A DNA stretch of 64,000 bases, from assembly GCA_030704615.1 (NCBI GenBank), contig CM060733.1, positions 49,166,001 through 49,230,000 of the forward strand, read 5' to 3'. Source of the DNA: Takakia lepidozioides (taxonomy: Eukaryota; Streptophyta; Takakiopsida; Takakiales; Takakiaceae). Made by a program: the position numbers and the translations under genes. Below the pieces are notes generated by a model. It made no database searches. It had not been told where the DNA came from and worked only from the letters and a program-made list of their open reading frames with translations. Positions 36,701 through 48,200 of the stretch are shown here, one piece after another; the first letter of the stretch is position 1; every line of letters starts with the position of its first letter.

Positions 36701-38183
36701 ATGTGGCAAGGAATGGTCCTTTGGGGCCTTCTAGGCAGAGGAGGGGAATTCCTCAGGTGTGGGGAAAAGTCTTCTGATGTGGGTCGGCACTACCACAATT
36801 ACCGCTGTGTCAGGAAGTATTGCAAATCCTCTGACAGGTACACTATCGTACTACCAAGAGGCCCTGCCAAGATTTCCCAACTGTTATGTTTGGCATTATG
36901 CTTAGAGGCAATGGGTACATGGATTAGTTACACCTAGTACCTGGTGTAATGAATGTATGAAAAGCTCGCGAACACCTTGTACAGTCTAAACTTTCGCGGA
37001 CTAGCTTCGCCTTGCAGCAAAATTGGGAGGGCCATGTCCTAGAGCGGTCCCTGCAAGATCTAGTCGTGTACGTATCCTGTTCCAAACAATTCTAAATGTA
37101 CAAAAGTTCAAACCAATCAGCTCCTAATATCATTTGTACAGACTCTATATCTTCTTACAGTTGATAAATGTGGGAATAGACAAGTTGGTGTGGTGGGCAC
37201 TGACAAGAGCAGCCCAAACTGCAAACCACCATTGGAGTCAGGTCAGTGTCTGAGTAATCATGATCACTTACAGCATGGACAAGGAGAATGACTATTTTTT
37301 TTTTCTGAATGGATGTAGGACTTCAGAGACGTGGCTGGTGATACCAAAATTGGAAGAAGAACGTTTCCAATGATATTTGGAGATGATCTAGCTCGGAAAA
37401 TAATGGCATTCATCTTTCTCATGGATCCGCTGTTCACGCACTATGTTGTCATGAAGGACTCTTCATACTCTACTCCACAACTCATCTGTGAAGCTATCGG
37501 TGCCATCCTGTCCGGATGTCTGGCTTACCGGTACGTCAGGCATCACCATATTCTCTGTGTGAATTATAGGATGAACCCTTGCAGAGCGGATTAAGTTCTT
37601 TTCTAATCCATATGGCCACTAGACTCCCCTGTAGCGCTAGGGTTTCCATTATGTATCACCGCCCGTGTTGGACTATTCACAGAAACGAGAGTTTATCTTC
37701 TCACTGATCTCTTTTGCGAGCTTGATAATTTAGGATTGAAAGGCGGTGCAATTTCGAGACTAGGTATTATCTCTAGAGAGTTGAAGCTCAGTTGAAGCAA
37801 GGTGGGTCTCAGTAGACATTCACATTAGTCCTATCCTCAAATATGTTAAAGCTGATATAATCTATTGTTGCACCAGGGTCTTAGAGAAAGTGAGGTGGTA
37901 CGAAGTCTGACATAAGCAGAATGTAAGATGGTAATAAGTTCTCTTTCGGCCAAGTTTAACTGGTGCAACAGCTATCACTAAATGAGTTTGCGATTAACAT
38001 AACACCGTTCGGCATAAATACCTACGTTGACACTCACATGCAAGTATTGACATACAGTGACATGATGTATTGTCCGACATGTTGCAGAACCCTGAGCTAC
38101 AGGACCACATCACATACCATATTTGGCTTTCCCTATTTTGGCACAACTTCAACTTTTTGACCATGCCTGGGTTTCTTCTCTAG
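33745..38183 (+). CDS. UbiA-superfamily prenyltransferase, fungal-like type
   Basis: Exons read: 33745-33897 (MAAMISCSGTGLKLGDSATR, Ser/Arg-rich, transit-peptide-like), 35151-35473, 36001-36226, 36677-36756, one unresolved exon, 37161-37241, 37319-37534 and 38088-38183. Phases agree except for the gap between 36756 and 37161. An alternative start is the ATG at 35166. Key motifs are NDIPSTIIPFW, then NLANQYVGGPDDLIDKPWRP (first Asp motif and KPxRP) and DFRDVAGDTKIGRRTFP (second Asp motif), with hydrophobic helices between. UbiA enzymes are membrane proteins transferring or cyclising prenyl diphosphates using Mg2+ bound by the two Asp motifs. The KPWRP/GRRTFP style resembles fungal rather than plastid tocopherol/quinone enzymes. 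Substrate unknown. Confidence 0.65.
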
Positions 38184-40603
38184 CTTCAGTAGCTCTTCAG
38201 TAGCAGACAACCGGAGCTCTCACGGATGCAACTCAAGGATGCAAGTCCACAATTTTGTGATATAACAGTGAGACAATACTGTCCAGTCTCAAGGACAATC
38301 AGAGGGTATCTTGTATCGTCAGCTACTCATGGCCGAGGTCGCACCAACCCGCGCATGAACAGAAACAGTGCTCGTGATCTGCCAACTTGCACCGGCATCG
38401 TCGATGCTGATCGGATCAGCAGCTGTTTGGGCTTATGATGTTGTTATGATAACACTGTAAGACCCCATTGAATATGTATACGATATAAATCCTCTCATGC
38501 CCCTAAATTTTTTTCCAAGGAATATATAGAAGCTCTAGTCTATGTTATTAGTAGCCTGTGCAGTTGGCCCAAGTGTCCAGTGTCATCTAAAGTCCAAGTG
38601 CAAATCCCCTATGTAGAGGCCCATGCTTGAAGAATTGAAAACAAAACCAAACAAACAAATGCATGCAATTAATAAATACTGTGTGATCTTCCAGATTCTT
38701 ACTATCTATTCATAATTACTTGAGGGCCGGGGTTGGGTGAGAAAGGGGGACAAGCCCAATAAGCATTGTTTTTGCTTTTTTTTTTTTTTAAACATTTAGA
38801 AAAGGAACAGGGGACAAGGCCTATTTTTCATCTCCAATGTCTATCACAGGCCAACAAAGATAGGACAGCCCTGACTGAATTCTGCAACATCGCACAGAAC
38901 CATGGAGTAGACTACTACCACACTAAAGAAGCATCCATTGCATGATATTTGTGTGATCACTCTTGACTTCACAGCGCAAGATGATACAGTCTTGAATGTC
39001 ACTCTCAGAGGCCTGCAGCCAAGTCAGTGGACAGCACTTCATAGAACAAGTGACATATCGCTCACTGCGAAAAATGTATGTAAGATTAACAAGATGTTCA
39101 TTGTAATCGTAGTTAGAAATTCAACCTAAATTATCCCCACTAATAATCTTCCCAGTTTAAGACATGAGAGTACGAGGATGGCCATCTTTGACCCCTGGCA
39201 TTTCCTGCAGTGTAGAAAGTGTTGCAGGCATATTGTTCTATCTCTGTTGCTAGAAATACCCCAGATTAGTCATATGTGTATGGAAAAGGGTGTTTATGCA
39301 GGAATCTAGGCATGTGAATGTGCATGTATATACACACATACACATGAAGTCTTGGCAGGCCTGACTGCCCCGCACACCATTTAGTGCCCCATGGAATGGA
39401 TGCCTGTCAATAGAGAAGCACTTCCACATCAAAGGCTGATATGTCATGTTAATAGCTCAGGACACCTATACAGTAGTAGTCATTGGACTGACATGTTTCA
39501 TAGCAGTGCATCAGACCCACACAAATGAAGTACATATGCATGTGTGTATTCTTATATACATTTCAACACCAGTTCCCCTGCTCTCCCACCAGTCCAACTG
39601 ATGCAATCGGAACAACCGATGCACAGATCTATTGGCCACAATGCTAGCACAAAGTACATGAGGTATTGAGAAACATGTGTTAGTGTGTGGATGTTAGTTC
39701 AACAAACCAGGGCAGCCTCCAGGCAGAGAACTGCCTAAAAGGCAGAGACTTTGACAAGCATCCACATCAAGAGAGAGCTGTAGGCCTCCACCTCTCCCAG
39801 CCCCCTCTCGACTAAGTTTACCTCATCCTCTTGCATAGCCTCCAACCCTTCCCTAAGGATTCCCAAAGAACCAACATCGAAATTCAAAGGTGAGTCGTAT
39901 TACCCGCCTTCCACCTTCATGTGCTATATCATAACCTTTCGGTCATAATTTTCTAAGGAATTTGAGAAAAGCCCAAGCTTGCAGTTTGCTACCACACCAC
40001 CAGGAAAATAATCCACACTGCTATCCTTGTGTCAATGCCCCACAAAACAGAAAAGGCCTAAAGGGTACAGATTGAAAGACAACTATGACCTTCATACAGA
40101 CAGAATGCAGGGAGTGCACGAGAAAGAATCAGGGAGCGAAAATAATACTTCGTATTGCGGAACTTCTAAACCCCATAAGACGTGCCTACCATTTTGTGTC
40201 CTAGGCACAGAGATCTACAGTGACAAATCAAGCCTCTTCACTGAGAGCTCTGTGGATTATCACAAATTGTCGTCGAACAGAAGAGGTCAGTCTGAGCTCC
40301 TAAAGATCCTAGTTCCATAACGGTGCATACTTTCTTCCCTGTTACAGCCTGTGATGTCTTGCAAAATGAACACTTTTGATGGAAGGAAGATACACACAGT
40401 ACCACCGATCATTCACAGGAACTAATCAATCTCATTTAACAGGATTTGCAGTTTGCTACAACTTTCTAAGACTAGCCGTGGACTCTTCTATCAAAATACC
40501 AGATCACTGTGCTACAAATCAAGATGACAGAAACTTCAGTTTCACAGTTGGTGGCCCCTGATTTCCATAGACTGAGAAATTTCAATAAAAATTCCTATGA
40601 CCC
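38184..40603. other. Intergenic
   Basis: About 2.4 kb without a supported gene. Contains a T run near 38780 and CA/TA-rich tracts near 39320-39340. Short frames lack splice borders or known motifs. Confidence 0.5.
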
Positions 40604-43323
40604 TCACCAGCCACGTGTAGTTCGCTGGCGGTTTCGGGTATTGTATGCCGGTGGAGGAAGATCTTGATCTTGTTCAGGTGGAACAGGACGATCTGCATTA
40701 TTATCCACAACATCATAGTCTGGCTCCTCTTCCTCCTCTAGCATTGCTGAGCGGGAACTTAGACGTGAGACGCCTGAAACTGGAGGATATAGCCCTGCAC
40801 CAGGATGAGGACTGGGTCCCGCATAGGCCCCTGGGCCTGGGTAAGGAGGTGGCGCTGCTGGGTACCCAGCACCAGCAACTGGCCCAGTAAAACCTGGGGG
40901 AGGTGGTGGTGGCTGGAACATCTGAGATCCACCCTACATAAGACAAGAAAACACACATTTAGCAGGAGGGAAAGAGAGAGGAAGAAAAGAGATGAAATGA
41001 TAATCTGCAATCATTTTGCATAACAAGAAGAGCTTTGCAGCCATACACTCTACCACTTCCGACTGACTGGACAATCTCTCATTGCATGACTTGACAGAGA
41101 CAATGCTGGTATATGTACACAGATATCTTTCACATTCTTCCCTCATATGAACTCTTTGAAGGAAATACCTGACAAGGCCTCACAACCTCAGCTCCCATCA
41201 CACCTTCAGAGCATAAGAGGTCAGACAGAGAGAAAGAGAGAATGTACTTAATGACTTCCCCTGTGGCTGTTGGCTATGAAATACCCAAGACAAGACCTGA
41301 GAGAGAGAGCTGAGCCGGACCCCGAGGGGGGTACCTGAGAGGGAACCCGAATAGGACCCTGTTGGGGAACAGGCCCAGATTGAGGCCTGTTGGACTGAGC
41401 AGCAACATACTGCAGAAGCTCAAAGAAGCGAGCCTGCACATACACAGAAATACGTTGCCACCAGAAGAAGGCCACATCACCGGCCCTAGTCCTCAACTCG
41501 TTCAGATTGCGATCTATCTCCGGCTCGTGCTTTGCAACAAATGGTCTCAAGAATGTTGAATACACATACGTAGTTCCCTGCACAACACACTCCACATAAG
41601 ACCCAATATGCACGTCCACCTAGAGCTATATCCAGAAGAAAGGAAGTACAGATATATAGAAACCAAAAATCTACGCACACACCTTGGTCTTCGGATACCA
41701 GAGATAAATGATGAAGGCAAGCTTCGCCTCGCTATACATGGGTACCCTGATACAAACCATGAAGATAAATGAGGGAAAAGGAAACACCTTCATATCCTTT
41801 CCCATTGCCAAACCTTCACCCATAAGTTAAATCTAAGGAACATCTTTGTAACACCTTGTATCGGTAAGCTTCATTCATCATGCAATTTATTTACCCCTAA
41901 CTTCTTAGAAGCAAAACAAACTTGACCCGCTAGAAGGAGCATAGTCTATAATGATGGTCAGTGCTACTCTTCTGAGAAAAAGGAGATACCATGAGATAAG
42001 TGCATCTCCCACCCGCTCCAGCACAGTCACCACTGCAATGATCATCCTGTAATACATAAACCCTTTCCCTCCATCATTCGCTCCCTGACATAACTGCCAT
42101 GAATATCCTTAAAATGCAAATCCAACTTACAGTGACCTACTCCTACGTACAGAAATAGCAAGACAGCCATTCAGATTAGAGAGCACAAGAAGTGGAGACG
42201 ACACCCCGTTAGAGAGGGGGAGTTTGAAAAAGAACGAAACAATGCAGTTCAAAACAATTAAAGACTAGCAACTGAATTCTATCAAATGACAGATGCAAAA
42301 GTATGTGCACACTTGAGAGCCCCGTATGGTTCAGCTGAGGCATGGGACTGTGGTGATGCACAGGGTTCTTGGGGATGACTTCCTCAAGAGGTGATGAGGT
42401 GGATTGTGAAGGACTCGAAGTATGTAATCTCTACAGAAATAAATAAACACCACAAAACGCCCGCAGCCAACTGATGCTTTCTAACTAGGAGACAAGAAAA
42501 GTTGTCATGGTAAGAGGCCTGCATGCATTGCTTATTACTTGCCTAATTATCTTCATGCACCTGATATCAACCCAGTTGCACAAATGAATCTCCTCGACTT
42601 ATTCTACTTTTGGAATTGCTTCTCCACACATTTCTCACCAGCGCAACTCGACCTTAAAGCATGTTCAACAAGACGAATAACCTGCAGGCAAAAGGGTTGC
42701 CAGGCAGGGTTTGCCAAGAGGCAATCACTAAGCCCTCCATTTTCTCTAACCCTAATTCGAGGTCAGTCACAGATGAGGCCTGAATCTGCAGCTAAAGTAT
42801 GTGCAGATCAAAGAAGTGGAAAGTGAGTGAAATTTGACGGACTTACTCCCCACTCACAATGCTCTCCTGGTACACTTTCCAGATTGGGGAAAACAGGAGC
42901 GAAGTGGCATACCAATATTCACACCAAAAGCGTAAGTGCTCCAAATCTGGTTTCCTCCTCTCCACAATCTTGAAACACTCATATGCTGGGTAGACATAGC
43001 CCAACACCATGCTGCAGAAAACATCAAAACCCATAAGCACCCCCAAAATGAATTGTTACCTGCTTTATGGATACAACACGCCACAATAATATAGAAATAA
43101 ATGAGAAGACAAGACCCCGTCTTTATTTATCTTCGGCTCCAAAGATCACTCTGACCATTCAAACAGGGATATAAGAAACAGGAAATTTCCACCACCTGCT
43201 CCAAATTTCACACTTCTAGCGTAATGCATGGAGAGACGATGGAATGGGAATAGGACCAGAGGTAGGGGGGGGAGAGAGGGCAGTTCCTCACATGATGCCT
43301 CTTGTAATGAATGACCCCATCAT
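40604..43323 (-). CDS. HVA22-like protein (TB2/DP1/REEP family)
   Basis: Six exons: 43323-43292 (MMGSFITRGI), 43011-42913 (MVLGYVYPAYECFKIVERR), 42046-41990 (MIIAVVTVLERVGDALISW), 41747-41683, 41577-41335 (GTTYVYSTFLRPFVAKHEPE) and 40933-40604 (Pro-rich tail, FQPPPPPPGFTGP, acidic EEEEEPDYD, end TRNRQRTTRGW). The order and motifs are those of the TB2/DP1/HVA22 domain, whose hairpin helices shape ER membranes; plant HVA22s are often stress-induced. All borders are GT/AG. Exon 4 carries one extra T (CTCTTGGTATCC where the family needs LYLWYPKTK), breaking phase before exon 5. Either it is an indel error, a disabled gene, or the exon ends at the internal donor TTG/GTATCC, which would restore frame with a few residues lost. 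Confidence 0.85.
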
Positions 43324-45294
43324 GTTGGCTCTCCGAAACTGCAGATGTCACTCGTTTCCAGAGTCGTGAAGTTTCGGATATAGTGAAGAACAGGACCCGC
43401 TCACAGTTTGAAACGGATCCTGTTTCTGCGATGGCTGAAGATGGAGTGAATTTACTCCTCACAAGCCCCTAGAGTTCCCTCACGGTCATCTGTGTTTACC
43501 ACAAAAGACCTGATAAGGCCCTCCTTCCGCAAGCGTCTTTCGACGAAACAAAAGGAAATATTCTTCAATAATTCAAAGACATGGCAGTTTCAGTAACTGC
43601 GACCCTATCGGGGCAACTTCCAACTCTCAAAATTACCTCCCTTAAATGTTGCTAAAATATGCTCCTACACATACATAAAAATGCCTCAAATGCCTCGGCA
43701 TTCTTCAGGCAGAGAGTGCTCCTCCTCCGCTCCCCCTCCTAAAACCCTCTCCGGTTTCATTCCAAACCTAACACCGGGATGTCCCCTGCAAACACGGACT
43801 TGTCAACAAACCCCCGTGTGTTGCAGGTTGCATTCAGTGTTGGACTCCGCTACAATCGCCAGGTCTTTGCCTCCTTTCTATCCAACATCCATAAACACCA
43901 CCAAGTTGACGTCTCCTTGACTTCCTAGCAATCTCTCCCTCTCTCAGGTCTCACTAGCAACGATTTGTCGCTGTCTGGAAAGCTCTAGCATCTCCGCAGG
44001 CCTTGCGAGAGGCCCACAGGCAAGGATTTTCTTGCCCGCTGTCGACAATTCACTGATTCCCGGGAAGACAACAAACTCGGGTTTTTCAAACCACACCCGT
44101 GGCTTATCGTATGCAGTGCCCGTTAACCTGCCCACCACCGCCTACCGCCAGTTGCCTACTCAGGTCATAAACACCATAAGCATTGATTATCCTCTTCTTT
44201 CACAGAAATCCTCCATCCTTCCGTAATACCCGCTGAATACCGTTGGATGGAGAATCCAATGGTCGGGAGATACCAGGTAAAAGATCCGGCCCACTTCGAA
44301 TCCCCCGCCAAGCGGCGTATGCACTGGCATTTGTCGGTCATGCCCCTAGTACCTACTGGAGCAACGATTACGTCTAGATGCATGACCGGGTAGGGCCGGT
44401 GGGAGCGGTCGCCGGTGAACCGTTGTCTACACGGCACAGTTTTAGGCGGGAGTGGACACACACCACCAGAGTATTGTGGCGGTGTGGCGATTGACTGGCG
44501 AAATGGCTAAACCCTAGCGTGTGTTTAGGGCTACGTCACCTACCATTCGCTTGGTCCTCGGTCTGCAACCGTTATTTCCCAACGGCCCACTGCAGCCTCA
44601 TCAAGAGCTCTCCAGGCGTGGAGGAATCGGAACGAAGATGAGTTTGCATTTGTCGATTGATCATGTGATTGTCAGTTGATCTGAGGTGAACTGTTCTGGT
44701 CCAGATTATTGATAGGCTGATGTGTCCGTGCTGTGTCGAAAGCTGCTTCAGCGATGTGAGAGAGAGTTTGCCTCGGATTGGAAGACCGTTGCGATAATGT
44801 TGTGTTGGTCACGGGGGGTTGAAGTATTGGCCTTCTGTGGTCGGCATTCTGTCGCTCGCATGCAAAGATGTGCGAAAAGTTTAACCACGAGAATTTGCCG
44901 GAAGCAGTCGGTGACACAGTGATGGGACTGTCAGTTTCAACCGACCATAAGGAAAGGTAAGATATAGAGACAGATAAGAGCCAGATTATGAACCAACGCA
45001 GCACGATCCGTTGCTGGAATTGGTTGGTTGTTCTTGAAGAATAGGTAAGTTAATCTTCATCATAACCACTGGAAAGCATTCTATAAGCAAACAAATGTAA
45101 GCCCGAATTCCACTCCGCGCGTATTTCAACTTGAAAACCTTAATTACGGGCATTGTGTGAGGATCTCCTACCTGCGTTTCATCCATGCAAATGAGTATAA
45201 CAAGAGCCAGCAATGAATATGTAGTTGAACTTAAACATTATACGGCAATTGTTCGGTTATCTAATGTTACCAAGGTCCTCGTTTCCTTGTACAA
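43324..45294. promoter_or_regulatory. Divergent intergenic region between HVA22-like (-) and acidic coiled-coil gene (+)
   Basis: About 2 kb between two divergent genes, with moderately GC-rich sequence at 44260-44620. No additional gene or RNA is recognised; short frames on both strands have no coding support. Confidence 0.4.
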
Positions 45295-48200
45295 ATGAGT
45301 ATGGCGCTGTACCACCTTTGTAGACGTTTTGATCATCATTTGCTATTCTGTGTCCTCTTGTTGATTAGATCATTGTCCGTATGGACACGGGTTGGTACAC
45401 GTTCTATATGTGCATTATCAATTCCATCAGTAAATCTAAATCCTGGAGCTGCCATTAGGTTGCAATTGCTGAACCGCAAGCTCATGAAACTGTCTCCAAG
45501 ACCTTTGGCAAGTGATACGCATGTGAGGGCAATCGCCTTGGCAGGCATTCACGAAACAGACAACGACACCAAGATACCCGTCCGTGATGACTGCTCTAGT
45601 GAAGATACGTATTGCTCACAACCATGTTGTGGTCTTGAATACCATGAGAACAACTCTGGCAGCGTTCAGATCCCACAGGAGATGCCAAGTGAAGGCAGAT
45701 ACGTCAAGATACAGGGTGGCATGCCAAGGAGCCATCCAGAAGGAGGGTTGGTTGTCGAAACCACTGAAGTATATTGCTCAGATCCAGAAGACTTGTTGGT
45801 AACAGAGAGGTTGCAAACTCCCAAAACCATCGATACAAGATTGAAGAGCTCCGAGATAGATGCCTGGATTGAGAAACAGTTTGGACTGGATGACAAAGGC
45901 GACTGTATAGCTCTCTGCAATAATGAACGTGAGCTAATTGGAAAGAGCTGTCTTAATCTCAATTTTGAGATGGAGATCGCAAGGTCATTACATGATGAGG
46001 CAGAAGATAGAGAGAAGGAAGGAGCAGCTGGGTCGACGGAGACGAGGGAGGATGGGGTGCACAGAGACTTTCTGGTCTCAAACATGTCTGTCGAAACAGG
46101 TCTCGCTTCTATGGCCTCAGGTGACATGATATATCCGTCAAAGCACGTGGAACAGGGAGATCATGGTCCCGAGAATACAACAGTTTCAACAGAAAATCGT
46201 AGGCCTGATCGAGACTTCATACCCGGCGACGACGATCATCCGGTCGATTTTCTGGTCTCAAACATGTCAATTGAAATAGATCTTGCTTCTTCAGTCTTAC
46301 GGGACACGACATATTCAACAAAGGATATGGAACAGGAGCATCATGGTCTAGAGGACATGACATTTTCAACAGAAGTTCATAGGCGTGATCGCGACTTCAC
46401 ATACGGTGACTGTGATCCTCCACTCGCCTCCTGCAGTCTTCCCGAGAGGACGGACAGCACAGATAAAGTAAAAGAGGACCAATTTGAACTGGATTATACC
46501 ATGTATGATGAGGATGAGATACTCGGAGATTATGATAATCTGTCTGAGAGCTCTGAAGACGGTGAGGATGAGTTGACTCTGAAAGAACTACGTGCTTTGA
46601 ACAAAAATAGGGAGTTGATGAGTATTAGCACATCTAATCCTGTATTTGTAGAGACTGGGAACAAAGACAATTTACACGACGTGCCTCTTCAAATATTTGT
46701 CCAGTTGGATTCCGACGATCAAAATGACACCTTTATGATTGAGGAACCATCTCTAAATAGTGGCGATGGGAGTGCTTCGGGGCCGGCATCTCCTTCCAGT
46801 CAGACATCCCCGGCATCACCTTTCTTTTCCTCGATAGACGTGTCGGTATTATTTCAGCAACGCAGTGACTCTGCCCAACACAAGTCGAGCCCAAACTCGT
46901 GCACGGGCTCGGAGGAACAGAGCTATACCCTGAGCCAAAGCTCCGGTCCAACGTCGGAGCTTGACAGTATTCACGATTGGGACCCCCCTACACATGAAGA
47001 AACACACTACGACCACATGGTACGAGGTGGGAAGACCATAGGGGTGGGTGAAGACACAGAGATGGCTGGGTCACTTCAGGTTTCTGGAGAGACCCAGACC
47101 TTCCTGGATGATATGAAGAACAACAGTTCTAGGATGGTTGAGCCAACCTTCCAGCTTCCTCAAGAAACGCAAGCGTTTCTGGATGAAATAAAGAGAAAGA
47201 GTTGCGCTCGCCTTGCAGCTCTCCAACAGGTGATGCACAGGCGTTGCAACTGGTCTAATACTTCTTCTGAGCTTACTGTTTTACCACTCAAGATGATGCA
47301 GCATTGGCCCTCCCCCATCTCTCTGGTCAAAATGTTACCTGTTCAAAGATGGCGCAACTTGCAAGACTCGAAAAAGTAATCTTGCTATAATAATATATTT
47401 GGGTTTTTGTGCGCAGAATTCCTTGGCTTCGGAGGGGATGTCACCTGCGGATTTAAAGATGGAGTAAGCAAGCAAATCTCCTCAATTTCTTGGCACCCCT
47501 TGGAGTTGTCAAATCTCTTCTACAGGCCAGTCAGAGCTGGAAGCAGCACTGGCCGCATGAGATAATTTCTTGAGTATTATATGCCCACCTGATTTTGAGT
47601 TTTCCGTATCCATGTATTTAGCCTCAAAACAACCATCTTTGGCTCTTTGTTTTAGAAGTCGCTCTTTTGCTCTCTTCCCCCAGCCATTTACTCCCCGGCT
47701 GTTACAATTTCTTCCACCATTTCCTCACCAGTCTTCATGGTTTTATGCTTCTTTGCCCCTGGCCTCGACCTCTTTTTTCAATTTCACATCCACAGCACCT
47801 GACTCGCACAAATTCATTTAGCTAGTTGCTAGGTGGTGACAAGCGGATCAATATGGGTTAGGCTGGCAACCATTGAGAAGCTGGACACTGAATTACAAGA
47901 GAAAGAAAAGCAAGCGTGTGCACAGAATGCATCCCCAGTTGGCAGCCAAAGCATTGGAGAGAAGACTCATGCCTCGAAACTCTTACGGTGACCTTACTAT
48001 CTCTGACCAAGAGACTTCTGATGCTACCTCTTCACGTATGGAATGGATTTTGTGCTGTTGTCTTCTGGCATCTATATGGCAACGTCAGTAAGAGAGTGTG
48101 TGGTTCATGTGAGTGGGTTTGTTGTTGTGGGTTGCATCTACAGAGATGAAAGAAAACGACTGAGGCGGCAATTAACAAATAGGGTAACACTCAAAAGTCT

